Below are positions 26,976 to 35,095 of a stretch of DNA of 64,000 nucleotides, one piece after another. Each line of letters begins with the position of its first letter. Position 1 is the stretch's first letter. The stretch covers positions 62,001-126,000 of the forward strand of contig NZ_JBOCEG010000009.1 of assembly GCF_050586465.1 (NCBI RefSeq), read 5' to 3'. The position numbers and the translations under genes are program-made. This stretch comes from CAJXYS01 sp913063035. Lineage in GTDB: Bacteria > Pseudomonadota > Alphaproteobacteria > Rhodobacterales > Rhodobacteraceae. The notes beneath the pieces are model-generated. The model was not told the origin of the DNA, ran no database searches, and saw nothing but the letters and a program-made list of their open reading frames with translations.

Positions 26976-27662
26976 TCAGCCGGCCAGGCGGTAGCCGCCC
27001 GACTCGGTCACCAGAAGGCGCGCGTTGGAGGGATCGGGCTCGATCTTCTGGCGCAGCCGGTAGATATGCGTCTCGAGCGTGTGGGTCGTCACACCGGCAT
27101 TGTAGCCCCAGACCTCGTGCAGCAGCACGTCGCGCGGCACGACACCCTCGGTCGCGCGATAGAGGAACTTCAGGATGTTCGTTTCCTTCTCGGTCAGCCG
27201 GATTTTCCGGTCGTCCTCGTCGATGAGGATCTTCATCGACGGCTTGAAGGTATAGGGCCCAAGCTGGAAGACCGCGTCCTCGGATTGCTCGTGCTGACGC
27301 AGCTGGGCGCGGATCCGGGCCAGCAGGACGGGGAACTTGAACGGCTTGGAGATGTAGTCGTTCGCCCCGGCGTCGAGACCGAGGATCGTGTCGGCGTCCG
27401 AATCGTGGCCGGTCAGCATGATGATCGGGCATTTGACGCCCTGCTTGCGCATCAGGCGGCACAGCTCGCGCCCATCGGTGTCGGGCAGGCCCACGTCGAG
27501 AATGACCAGATCATAGAGGCCGGCCTTGGCCTTGACGAGCGCGCCGTTGCCGTCCTCGGCCTCGAAGACGTCGAAATCCTCGGTCATGACCAGCTGTTCG
27601 GACAGCGCCTCGCGCAGATCGTCGTCGTCATCGACCAGCAGTATCTTTTTCAGGGTGCTCAT
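26976..27662 (-). CDS. OmpR/PhoB family response regulator
   Basis: A 228-residue two-domain regulator. The receiver domain has the acidic pair DDD at residues 11-13, the phosphoacceptor Asp56 in VILDVGLP and Lys106 in YISKPF. The C-terminal winged helix spans about 130-225 (IRLTEKETNILKFLYR, ETHIYRLRQKIEPDP, LLVTESGGYRLAG). No histidine kinase is adjacent, so it is an orphan here. The sequence and isolation are consistent with CenR, the essential envelope regulator of Rhodobacter and Caulobacter, but this is only a suggestion. GGAGAGG precedes the ATG at 27660-27662. Confidence 0.88.
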   Translation of the reverse strand: MSTLKKILLVDDDDDLREALSEQLVMTEDFDVFEAEDGNGALVKAKAGLYDLVILDVGLPDTDGRELCRLMRKQGVKCPIIMLTGHDSDADTILGLDAGANDYISKPFKFPVLLARIRAQLRQHEQSEDAVFQLGPYTFKPSMKILIDEDDRKIRLTEKETNILKFLYRATEGVVPRDVLLHEVWGYNAGVTTHTLETHIYRLRQKIEPDPSNARLLVTESGGYRLAG

Positions 27663-27822
27663 GGTCCTCTCCCTCCTGTCTGCGCTATAGGTGTTGCCGT
27701 TGACGCCCCGGCGCAAGTTGCCGCGTGGCTTTTTCACGGCCTCGTGTCGAAACCCGGGGAATTGTTTCATATTTCTGCGGTGACGGGCTATGAAGACGCG
27801 GCCCGTGCAACAGGAACCGCCG

Positions 27823-28914
27823 ATGAGTCTCGACCCCTCGCCAGAAGAGATGATCGCCCGCGCCCGCGCCGATCTTCGGCTCGGTGTGCCGGTGGTGCTG
27901 TCCGATACGACCGGCGCCGTGCTGGTTGCGGCGGCCGAGACGGTGAGCGCGGCGCGTTTCGCCGAATTGCGCGCGATGGGCGACCCGCTGGTCCTGGCGG
28001 TGACCGCGCGCCGGGCGGCGACGCTCCGCGCGCGGCCCTATGACGGCGACCTGGCGCGCATCCGGGTGCCGGGCGACGCGGACGCGGCCTGGGTGCGCGC
28101 GGTGGCGGACCCAAAGGACGACCTGGACCGGCCGATGAAGGGACCGCTCATGACCGAGCGCGGCGGCGCGGCGCGGCTCTACCGGGCCGGGCTGCACCTG
28201 GCCAAGCAGGCGCATCTGCTGCCGGCGGTGCTGGCGCTGGCGCTGGAGGATGGCGCGGCGTTCGCCGGGCGACACGGGCTTACCCGGCTGGACCTGGGGG
28301 TGGCCGATCCGCTGGCCGCCGAGACCCGCGCGCCGCGGGAAGTTGTCTTCGCCCGGTTGCCCATGGCGGCGAGCGAGGCCGGGCGGCTCCACGTCTTTCG
28401 GCCCGGGGACGGCGGCGAGGAACACTACGCCATCGAGATCGGCGACCCGCCGCGCGACAGGCCGGTGCTGGCCCGGCTGCATTCGGCCTGTTTCACCGGC
28501 GACGTGCTCGGCTCGCTCAAATGCGATTGCGGCCCGCAGCTGCACGCCGCGCTGGCCCAGATCGGGGCCGCGGGGGCGGGCGTGCTGCTGTACCTCAACC
28601 AGGAGGGCCGGGGCATCGGGCTGGCCAACAAGATGCGGGCCTACGCGCTGCAGGACCAGGGATTCGACACGGTGGAGGCCAACCACAGGCTCGGCTTCGA
28701 GGATGACGAGCGCGACTTCCGGCTCGGCGCCGATATCCTGAAGGGCCTCGGCTTCTCGGCGGTGCGGCTGATGACGAACAATCCCGCCAAGGTCGCGATG
28801 ATGGAGGCCCACGGCGTCGAGGTGACCGAGCGGGTACCGCTCAAGGTCGGCCGGACGCGGTTCAACACCCGTTACCTGGCGACCAAGGCCAAGAAATCGG
28901 GGCACTTGCTGTGA
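27823..28914 (+). CDS. ribA: GTP cyclohydrolase II with N-terminal extension
   Basis: A 363-residue enzyme that opens GTP to start riboflavin synthesis. The C-terminal catalytic domain (about 175-360) has the zinc ligands Cys223, Cys234 and Cys236 in HSACFTGDVLGSLKCDCG, then LYLNQEGRGIGL and the Tyr/Arg region GRTRFNTRYLATKAKKSGH. The first 160 residues (VPVVLSDTTGAVLVAAAE) look like a degenerate RibB/DHBP synthase domain, so this is a RibBA-like fusion whose RibB half has lost its active residues. The ATG at 27823 follows AGGAA; an in-frame start at 27790 is possible. GTGA overlap with the next gene. Confidence 0.88.
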   Translation: MSLDPSPEEMIARARADLRLGVPVVLSDTTGAVLVAAAETVSAARFAELRAMGDPLVLAVTARRAATLRARPYDGDLARIRVPGDADAAWVRAVADPKDDLDRPMKGPLMTERGGAARLYRAGLHLAKQAHLLPAVLALALEDGAAFAGRHGLTRLDLGVADPLAAETRAPREVVFARLPMAASEAGRLHVFRPGDGGEEHYAIEIGDPPRDRPVLARLHSACFTGDVLGSLKCDCGPQLHAALAQIGAAGAGVLLYLNQEGRGIGLANKMRAYALQDQGFDTVEANHRLGFEDDERDFRLGADILKGLGFSAVRLMTNNPAKVAMMEAHGVEVTERVPLKVGRTRFNTRYLATKAKKSGHLL

Positions 28915-29417
28915 CGCCCGGTGATCTCGTGCTGACGCCGCTGGGCGTGCGCTTCCGGGGGCGGCTCGTTCCCTGTTCCGTGGGCCGGGGCGGGATCACC
29001 GCCCGGAAACGCGAGGGTGACGGCGCGACGCCGGCCGGCGCGCACCGGATCGTGGGGCTGCTCTACCGTCCGGACAGGGTTGCCGCCGGCGCGCTGCCGG
29101 GCTGGGCGGTGCCCATCCATCCCGCCGACGGCTGGTCGGACGACCCGGCGGACCCGGATTACAACCTGATGGTGCGTCGCCCGCATCCCTTCGGCCACGA
29201 GCGGCTGTGCCGCGCGGACCCGCTTTACGACATCGTGCTGACGACGGATTTCAACTGGCCCCATGCCGAACGCGGCCTGGGCTCGGCGATCTTCCTGCAT
29301 TGCTGGCGCGCGCCGCGGTATCCGACGGCCGGCTGCGTCGCCTTCGACCGGCGCGACCTGGTCTGGATCGTGAACCGGCTGGACTACGGCGCCCGGCTGA
29401 TCGTGCCTCAGCCGTAA
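28911..29417 (+). CDS. L,D-transpeptidase family (YkuD) protein
   Basis: A 168-residue protein with a YkuD-like catalytic domain. The His and Cys of the active site are in FLHCWRAPRYPTAGCVAF, with the nucleophile in GCVAF. RKREGDGATPAGAHRI near residue 31 is the usual substrate-groove motif of the short cytoplasmic-looking subgroup. No signal peptide is present, so the peptidoglycan link is uncertain. The GTG start overlaps the ribA stop (GTGA), implying coupled translation; the 3' end overlaps the convergent yggS gene by 10 bp. Confidence 0.85.
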   Translation: MTPGDLVLTPLGVRFRGRLVPCSVGRGGITARKREGDGATPAGAHRIVGLLYRPDRVAAGALPGWAVPIHPADGWSDDPADPDYNLMVRRPHPFGHERLCRADPLYDIVLTTDFNWPHAERGLGSAIFLHCWRAPRYPTAGCVAFDRRDLVWIVNRLDYGARLIVPQP

Positions 29418-30061
29418 TCGCGGTCGCCGAAGATCGCGCTGCCGACCCGCACATGGGTGGCGCCCTGGGCGATGGCCTTTTCGAAATCGCCGCTCATCCC
29501 CATCGACAGGCTTTCGAGCCCGTTGCGCGCCGCGATCTTCGCCAGGAGCGCGAAGTGGAGCGACGGTTCCTCGTCCACGGGCGGGATGCACATGAGCCCC
29601 GCGATCTCCAGCCCCATCTCGCGGCATTCCGCGATGAAGGCGTCGGCATCCTGCGGCAGGACCCCGGCTTTCTGCTCTTCCTCGCCAGTATTGACCTGGA
29701 TGAAGAGCTTCGGGCAGTGGCCGCGCGCCTCCGCCTCGGCGGCGATCTTGCGGGCGAGCTTGGGCCGGTCCAGCGAGTGGATCGCGTCGAACAGGTCGAA
29801 GGCCTGCTTGATCTTGTTGGTCTGGAGCGGCCCGACGAGGTGCAGTTCGACGTCCTTGAAACGCGCTTTCCATGCGGGCCACTTGGCGGCGGCCTCCTGC
29901 ACGCGGTTCTCGCCGAAGAGCCGGTGGCCCTCCTCCAGCACGGCCTCGACCCGTTCGGGAGGCTGTTTCTTGGAGATGGCGACCAGCCGGGTCGCGCCGG
30001 GCACGCGGCCGGCCTTGTCCTCGGCCTTGCGGATGCGGTCCTGGATGTCGGAAAGCGGCAT
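29408..30061 (-). CDS. YggS/PROSC family pyridoxal-phosphate homeostasis protein
   Basis: A 217-residue single-domain PLP-binding TIM barrel. The PLP lysine is in LVAISKKQP near residue 31. FGENRVQEAAAKWP, LHLVGPLQTNK, INTGEEEQKAG-type VNTGEEEQKAGV and SMGMSGDFEKAIAQGATHVRVGSAIFG are family blocks. These proteins control free PLP and amino-acid balance. It lies between convergent ykuD and the porin; a terminator for the porin sits upstream of its start. Confidence 0.93.
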   Translation of the reverse strand: MPLSDIQDRIRKAEDKAGRVPGATRLVAISKKQPPERVEAVLEEGHRLFGENRVQEAAAKWPAWKARFKDVELHLVGPLQTNKIKQAFDLFDAIHSLDRPKLARKIAAEAEARGHCPKLFIQVNTGEEEQKAGVLPQDADAFIAECREMGLEIAGLMCIPPVDEEPSLHFALLAKIAARNGLESLSMGMSGDFEKAIAQGATHVRVGSAIFGDRDYG

Positions 30062-30149
30062 GGGCGGTCTCCGGTACGCGAGCGGGAACCCATGGGGTAT
30101 GGCGCATCCGCGCCGGTGTCAATTTGGGACGGGCGGAAGCAGGTCGGAA

Positions 30150-30178
30150 AAGAAAAGAGCGGGCCGAAGCCCGCTCTT
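30150..30178 (-). terminator. Rho-independent terminator of the porin gene
   Basis: A perfect 10-bp stem (AAGAGCGGGC with GCCCGCTCTT, 30155-30164 and 30169-30178) and a TTCG tetraloop on the - strand. TTCTTTT follows. It begins 26 bp after the porin stop. The UUCG loop and T-tract make it a textbook terminator. Confidence 0.93.
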
Positions 30179-30203
30179 CCCCGTTCAAATCACCGGGAGG
30201 TGA

Positions 30204-31160
30204 TTAGAAGCTCATCGACAGGCCGAAGGACCAGCTGTCCGAGTCGTTCCCGGCGAGGTCTTCGCTGTCGCCATAGGCGAGGTGCAGGGCAGCGCCACCG
30301 CCGAGGTCGTAGGCAGCCGCCAGGCCGTAGCCGGTGATCTCGCCAAGGCCGTCGAGGTCATACTGACCCCAGTTGGCGTGCAGCGTGATGGCGTCCATGG
30401 TGTAGCCGGCGCCGACACCCACATGCGTGGCGTCCTGACCGTTGAAGTCCCAGTCGGTGTACTCGACACCAACCGTCAGACCGGCGTCCGTGGCGAGCAC
30501 GGCGCTGATACCGGCGACGGTAGCTTCGTCGCCAGCATTACCGTTGAGACCGGCGAAGCTGAAGCCATCGGTCTGCTGGTAACCGGCGGCGAGGTCGAGC
30601 GAGCCCATGCCCAGCGCCATGCTGTACTTGGCACCGATCGCCATACCCGGGTCACGGACATCCGTGTCGTCCATCTCGGCCGAGACCGCGAAGCCAAAGT
30701 CGCCCATGGTGTAGTCGTAGCGGACAATCTGGTTGTCGTACTGACCGTCCAGGTAGGAGCCCATGTAGCCGGCATGCGCGGTTTCGTCGTCGTTGAGCGA
30801 ACCCGGGTTGCCGACGGCGGCTTCGGTCAGCGCCCAGTCCATGGCGCCGTCGATTTCGCCCATCGTCAGGGTGCCCCAGGCGCCCGAGATGAACACCGAC
30901 TCGTTGTCCAAGTTCCAAGTGCCGTTGACGGAACCCTGTCCGCTGCTGTCAGTGTCGAGATCCGACGACGCGCCGAACTCGATCCCGTTGTCGGTCATGC
31001 CCGACATCGAGAAGGTCAGGGCGATGTCCTGGATGAACTCGGCAGTCTGGGTGGTGCCGCCACCGATACCCATCTCGGCGTAACCGGACCAGGAGATTTC
31101 CGCGGAAGCGACGCCAGCGGAGGCGACGAGCGCGGAGGAAGCAAGGAGAAGCTTCTTCAT
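30204..31160 (-). CDS. Outer-membrane porin
   Basis: A 318-residue beta-barrel porin of the Rhodobacter type. The signal peptide MKKLLLASSALVASAGVASA is cleaved before EISWSGYAEMG. The protein is acidic with alternating hydrophobic strands (GVGAGYTMDAITLHANWGQYD) and ends in the aromatic C-terminal strand SFGLSMSF needed for Bam-dependent insertion. The start at 31158-31160 follows GAGGG. Its 5' leader has a 9-bp hairpin and a plausible promoter; a strong terminator follows. Codon use is more biased than that of its neighbours, as for highly expressed genes. Confidence 0.92.
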   Translation of the reverse strand: MKKLLLASSALVASAGVASAEISWSGYAEMGIGGGTTQTAEFIQDIALTFSMSGMTDNGIEFGASSDLDTDSSGQGSVNGTWNLDNESVFISGAWGTLTMGEIDGAMDWALTEAAVGNPGSLNDDETAHAGYMGSYLDGQYDNQIVRYDYTMGDFGFAVSAEMDDTDVRDPGMAIGAKYSMALGMGSLDLAAGYQQTDGFSFAGLNGNAGDEATVAGISAVLATDAGLTVGVEYTDWDFNGQDATHVGVGAGYTMDAITLHANWGQYDLDGLGEITGYGLAAAYDLGGGAALHLAYGDSEDLAGNDSDSWSFGLSMSF

Positions 31161-31192
31161 GATTATTCCCTCGTTTACATTCAAAGGTGCAC

Positions 31193-31217
31193 CTCAATCC
31201 GAGGAATCCGAATTGAG
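31193..31217 (-). promoter_or_regulatory. 5' leader hairpin of the porin mRNA
   Basis: On the - strand CTCAATTCG pairs with CGGATTGAG (one G-T wobble) around a 7-base loop, 33 bases before the porin ATG. It would lie at or near the 5' end of the transcript from the promoter at 31226-31254, the position of stabilising hairpins such as the one in ompA mRNA. The role is inferred. Confidence 0.4.
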
Positions 31218-31225
31218 TATGCTTT

Positions 31226-31254
31226 CCTATCTCGCTTTGGCCCCTGAATTGCAA
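31226..31254 (-). promoter_or_regulatory. Candidate sigma-70 promoter of the porin gene
   Basis: -35 TTGCAA (31249-31254) and -10 GATAGG (31226-31231 read on the - strand) with a 17-base spacer. Transcription would start just upstream of the leader hairpin. Confidence 0.4.
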
Positions 31255-31416
31255 TGAACAGGCCGAAGCCGCGGAGCGAACTGGCGGGAGTTGATGCAGC
31301 TTTGCCACACCGCCCCCGCGCGCGCGAAGCCCTTTGCCTGCGGTGAAAAAACTTGTCCCGCTTCGGGTGCTTCGCTACACAACCCCAAAGGATCAGGGGC
31401 GCGGGGACCAGACGAC

Positions 31417-31941
31417 ATGACATTCTCCACGGGACTGAAGGCCGGCTTGTTCCTCTCGATGGCGGTCGTCCTCGCCGGCTGCGGCGGCGGCGGCAGCTGG
31501 CCGTTCAGCGGCGGCAGCGATCCCGAGGCCCAGGAGCGTCAGCGCGCCCGGGCCGCCGAGCAGACGAACCCCGCCCGCGAGATGCGCGAAAGCGACCGCG
31601 AGACGATCTGGGATCTCTTCACCGACCAGGACGATCCGAACGTCACCGTCGAGGTGAACCGCTATCTTTGGCGCGCCTCGCTCGAGATCCTCAATTTCAT
31701 GCCGATCGAGGCCGCCGATCCGTTTTCCGGCGTGATCGTGATGGGCTGGGGCCAGCCCGCGGGCGGCGGCCGCGCCTACCGCGCCACCGTCTACGTGCAG
31801 GACCCGGCGCTCGACGCGCGCTCGCTCAAGGTGGCGCTGGTCTCGCGTGCCGGTCCGGCCAGCCGCGACACCGTGCGCGCGGTCGAGGACGCGATCCTCA
31901 CCCGTGCCCGCCAGCTGCGCGTCCAGGACAGCAATCTCTGA
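31417..31941 (+). CDS. DUF3576 lipoprotein
   Basis: A 174-residue predicted outer-membrane lipoprotein. The signal peptide ends LAGCGGGGSW, with a lipobox cysteine near residue 23. The domain ETIWDLFTDQDDPNVTVEVNRYLWRASLEILNFMPIEAADPFSGVIVMGWG is DUF3576. Homologs precede leuS-lptE-holA in many alphaproteobacteria, and that linkage is kept here, suggesting a role in envelope biogenesis. Function is otherwise unknown. Confidence 0.88.
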   Translation: MTFSTGLKAGLFLSMAVVLAGCGGGGSWPFSGGSDPEAQERQRARAAEQTNPAREMRESDRETIWDLFTDQDDPNVTVEVNRYLWRASLEILNFMPIEAADPFSGVIVMGWGQPAGGGRAYRATVYVQDPALDARSLKVALVSRAGPASRDTVRAVEDAILTRARQLRVQDSNL

Positions 31942-32003
31942 CCCGACCGGCCCGGATTCTGGCCTCGGAGCCTAGACCTTGCCCCCGAACCCGCATTAAA
32001 CAC

Positions 32004-32028
32004 GCGCCGGGCCGTTCGTGCCCGGCGC
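32004..32028 (+). other. GC-rich stem-loop before leuS
   Basis: A 9-bp perfect stem (GCGCCGGGC at 32004-32012, GCCCGGCGC at 32020-32028) with a 7-base loop, ending 21 bp before the leuS ATG. It has no U-tract. It could be a partial terminator for the DUF3576 gene or a leuS leader element. Confidence 0.45.
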
Positions 32029-32049
32029 AGTCGTTGAAGGAAGGTACAG

Positions 32050-34611
32050 ATGTCTCGCTACGACGCTTCGGCGGTGGAGCCGAAATGGCAGTCCGCCTGG
32101 GATGAGGCCGGCGTGTTCCGCGCCGAACGCGACGAGAACCGTCCGAAATACTACGTGCTGGAGATGTTCCCCTACCCCTCGGGGCGGATCCACATGGGCC
32201 ATGTGCGCAACTACACCATGGGCGACGTGATCGCGCGCTACAAGGCCGCGCAGGGCTTCAACGTGCTGCACCCGATGGGCTGGGATGCCTTCGGGATGCC
32301 GGCCGAGAACGCCGCGATGGAGCAGGGCGGCCATCCCGCGGAATGGACCTATGGCAACATCGCCGATATGCGCGACCAGTTGAAGCCGATGGGCCTGTCC
32401 ATCGACTGGAGCCGCGAATTCGCCACCTGCGATGCGGAGTATTACGGCCAGCAGCAGGCGATGTTCATCGACATGCTGGACAAGGGCCTCGTCTACCGCA
32501 AGGCGGCCACCGTCAACTGGGACCCGGTGGACATGACCGTGCTGGCCAACGAGCAGGTGATCGACGGCAAGGGCTGGCGGTCCGGCGCGCCGGTGGAACG
32601 GCGCGAGCTGACGCAGTGGTTCTTCCGCATCTCCGATTTCTCCGAGGAGCTGCTGGAGGCACTGGACGGGCTCGAAAAATGGCCCGAGAAGGTCCGGCTG
32701 ATGCAGCGCAACTGGATCGGGCGCTCGCGCGGGCTGCAATTCGGCTTCGAGACGGTGGGCGCGCCCGAGGGTTTCGGGACGCTGGAGGTCTACACGACCC
32801 GCCCCGACACGCTGCTGGGCGCGAGCTTCGCGGCGATCTCGCCGGATCATCCGCTGGCCAAGCGGCTCGAGGCCGACAATCCGGACATCGCCGCCTTCAA
32901 CGCCGAATGCCGCAAGATGGGCACGTCGGAAGAGGCTCTCGAGACGGCCGAGAAGAAGGGTTTCGCCACCGGGCTCCGCGTGAAGCATCCCTTCGACCCG
33001 GCGTGGGAAATGCCGGTCTACATCGCGAACTTCATCCTGATGGATTACGGCACCGGCGCGATCTTCGGCTGCCCGGCCCATGACCAACGCGACCTGGATT
33101 TCGCCCGGAAATACGGGCTGGACGTGATCGACGTCTTCAAGCCGGTCGATTCGGACGAGTCGGTGGACGACACGGCCTTCGTGCCGCCCAAGACCGAGAA
33201 AGTCCGCTATGTGAAAGGCTTCGCCGGAGACGCGGTGCAGACCGGCGAGGACGCCGTCGAGGCCGCCATCGACCAGTGCGAGGCCCGGGGCGTGGGCAAG
33301 GGCGTGGTCAATTACCGTCTCCGCGACTGGGGCATCTCGCGCCAGCGCTACTGGGGATGCCCGATCCCGGTCGTCCATTGCGAGACCTGCGGCGTCGTCC
33401 CCGAGAAAAAGGAAAACCTGCCGGTCGAACTGCCGAGGGACGTCAGCTTCGACAAGCCGGGCAACCCGCTGGACCGGCACCCGACCTGGCGCGACGTGGC
33501 CTGCCCGTCCTGCGGCAAGCCGGCCCGGCGCGAGACGGACACGATGGACACCTTCGTCGACTCGTCCTGGTATTTTGCCCGCTTCACCGCGCCGCGGGCC
33601 GAGACGCCGACGACCATGGCCGATGCCGAATACTGGATGAATGTCGACCAGTATATCGGCGGGATCGAGCACGCGATCCTGCACCTGCTCTACTCGCGGT
33701 TCTTCGCCCGTGCGATGCATCTGACGGGGCACCTGCCGAAAAAGGCGACCGAGCCCTTCGACGCGCTCTTCACCCAGGGCATGGTCACCCACGAGATCTA
33801 CGTCACCCGCGACGATCGCGACCGGCCCGTCTATCACCTGCCGGGCGATATCGAGTGGACCGAGAGCGGCGCGCGCCTCGGCGCGACGGGCGAGCCGGTC
33901 GAGGTGATCCCCTCGGCCAAGATGTCGAAGTCGAAGAAGAACGTCGTCGACCCGGTCAACATCATCCGCGACTTCGGCGCTGACACCGCGCGCTGGTTCA
34001 TGCTGTCCGACAGCCCGCCCGAGCGCGACGTGGAATGGACCGCCGCCGGGGCCGAGGCCGCGTGGAAGCATCTGAGCCGCGTCTGGCGCCTCGCCGACGA
34101 GGCGCGCGCCGACACCGCCCCCGCGGACGGCGCCGCGGACGAGGTCCTTGCCCGGGCCATGCACCGCACCATCGACGAGGTGACGCGCGGCATCGAGGGC
34201 TTCGCCTTCAACAAGGCGGTCGCGAAACTCTACGAGTTCACCAACACCGTGGCGAAGTCCAAGGCCGGCGCCGAGACCCGGCGCGCGGCCTTGCGTGTGC
34301 TGGCGCAGTTGATGGCGCCGATGACCCCCCACCTGGCCGAGGACATCTGGGCGATGCTCGGCGGCGCGGGCCTGGTGGCCGAGGCCGCCTGGCCGGTGGC
34401 CGACCCGGCGATGCTGGTCGAGGACACGGTGACGCTGCCGATCCAGGTGAACGGCAAGCGCCGGTCCGAGATCCAGGTGCCCAAGCACATGGCCAAGGAA
34501 GAGGTTGAAAAGCGCGTCCTGGCGGATGAAGCTGTCCAGAGGGTCCTCGCCGGAGCGGCCCCCAAGAAGCTGATCGTCGTGCCGGGACGCATCGTCAATG
34601 TCGTCATCTGA
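32050..34611 (+). CDS. leuS: Leucyl-tRNA synthetase
   Basis: An 853-residue class I synthetase that charges tRNA-Leu with leucine. The HIGH motif is HMGH at residues 48-51 and KMSKS is at 624-628. The editing (CP1) domain lies between (YTTRPDTLLGASFAAISPDHPLA, with the Thr-rich TTRPDT and the conserved Asp in GCPAHDQRD). A zinc-like CETCG and CPSCG pair occurs near 446 and 490. Length is typical. Its 3' end overlaps lptE by 14 bases. Confidence 0.97.
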   Translation: MSRYDASAVEPKWQSAWDEAGVFRAERDENRPKYYVLEMFPYPSGRIHMGHVRNYTMGDVIARYKAAQGFNVLHPMGWDAFGMPAENAAMEQGGHPAEWTYGNIADMRDQLKPMGLSIDWSREFATCDAEYYGQQQAMFIDMLDKGLVYRKAATVNWDPVDMTVLANEQVIDGKGWRSGAPVERRELTQWFFRISDFSEELLEALDGLEKWPEKVRLMQRNWIGRSRGLQFGFETVGAPEGFGTLEVYTTRPDTLLGASFAAISPDHPLAKRLEADNPDIAAFNAECRKMGTSEEALETAEKKGFATGLRVKHPFDPAWEMPVYIANFILMDYGTGAIFGCPAHDQRDLDFARKYGLDVIDVFKPVDSDESVDDTAFVPPKTEKVRYVKGFAGDAVQTGEDAVEAAIDQCEARGVGKGVVNYRLRDWGISRQRYWGCPIPVVHCETCGVVPEKKENLPVELPRDVSFDKPGNPLDRHPTWRDVACPSCGKPARRETDTMDTFVDSSWYFARFTAPRAETPTTMADAEYWMNVDQYIGGIEHAILHLLYSRFFARAMHLTGHLPKKATEPFDALFTQGMVTHEIYVTRDDRDRPVYHLPGDIEWTESGARLGATGEPVEVIPSAKMSKSKKNVVDPVNIIRDFGADTARWFMLSDSPPERDVEWTAAGAEAAWKHLSRVWRLADEARADTAPADGAADEVLARAMHRTIDEVTRGIEGFAFNKAVAKLYEFTNTVAKSKAGAETRRAALRVLAQLMAPMTPHLAEDIWAMLGGAGLVAEAAWPVADPAMLVEDTVTLPIQVNGKRRSEIQVPKHMAKEEVEKRVLADEAVQRVLAGAAPKKLIVVPGRIVNVVI

Positions 34612-35095
34612 CCGCCGGACCTTTGTTCTCGGGCTGGCCGCGCTGCCGCTGGCGGGCTGTGGCTTCCGCCCGGTCTACGGGCCCGCGGGGCCGGCCGCCG
34701 GGCTCATGGGGCAGATCGCCGTCGATCCCGCCGGGACGGAACGCGGCTTCGCACTGGTGGGGCGGCTCCAGGAACGGCTGGGCCGGGCCGGGGCGGCGGC
34801 ACCTTACGCGCTGGCCGTCAGCGTCGAGACGGAAAGCGAAGGCATCGCGATCACGACCACCAACGAGATCGGCCGCTTCAACCTGGCCGGCGTCGCCCGT
34901 TTCGCCCTGCGCGACGCGGCGCGCGACGTCGTGCTGACCGAAGGCACGGTCGAGAATTTCACCTCTTACAGCGCCACCGGGTCCACCGTGGGCACGCTGG
35001 CGGCCGAGCGCGACGCCTATGACCGGCTGATGCGCGCGCTCGCCGACCAGATCGTCACCCGGCTGCTCGCAAGCGCCCCGGACTGGCGGACATGA
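34598..35095 (+). CDS. lptE: LPS assembly lipoprotein LptE
   Basis: A 165-residue lipoprotein that plugs LptD and helps insert LPS in the outer membrane. The signal peptide ends LAALPLAGCGFRPVYG with a lipobox Cys near residue 21. GFRPVYG and the alpha-beta plug fold are family hallmarks. It overlaps leuS by 14 bases and holA by 4 (ATGA), so the three are one translational unit, the standard alphaproteobacterial arrangement. Confidence 0.9.
   Translation: MSSSDRRTFVLGLAALPLAGCGFRPVYGPAGPAAGLMGQIAVDPAGTERGFALVGRLQERLGRAGAAAPYALAVSVETESEGIAITTTNEIGRFNLAGVARFALRDAARDVVLTEGTVENFTSYSATGSTVGTLAAERDAYDRLMRALADQIVTRLLASAPDWRT

Noticed and set aside
32004..32028. Stem-loop before leuS as a true terminator
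   Set aside because: No U-tract follows and the DUF3576-leuS linkage is conserved as an operon, so it is listed only as a stem-loop.
31996..34488. Long open frame (830 codons) antisense to leuS
   Set aside because: A shadow of the high-GC coding strand; composition is His/Arg/Gly-rich as antisense frames are, there is no ribosome-binding site, and leuS is certain.
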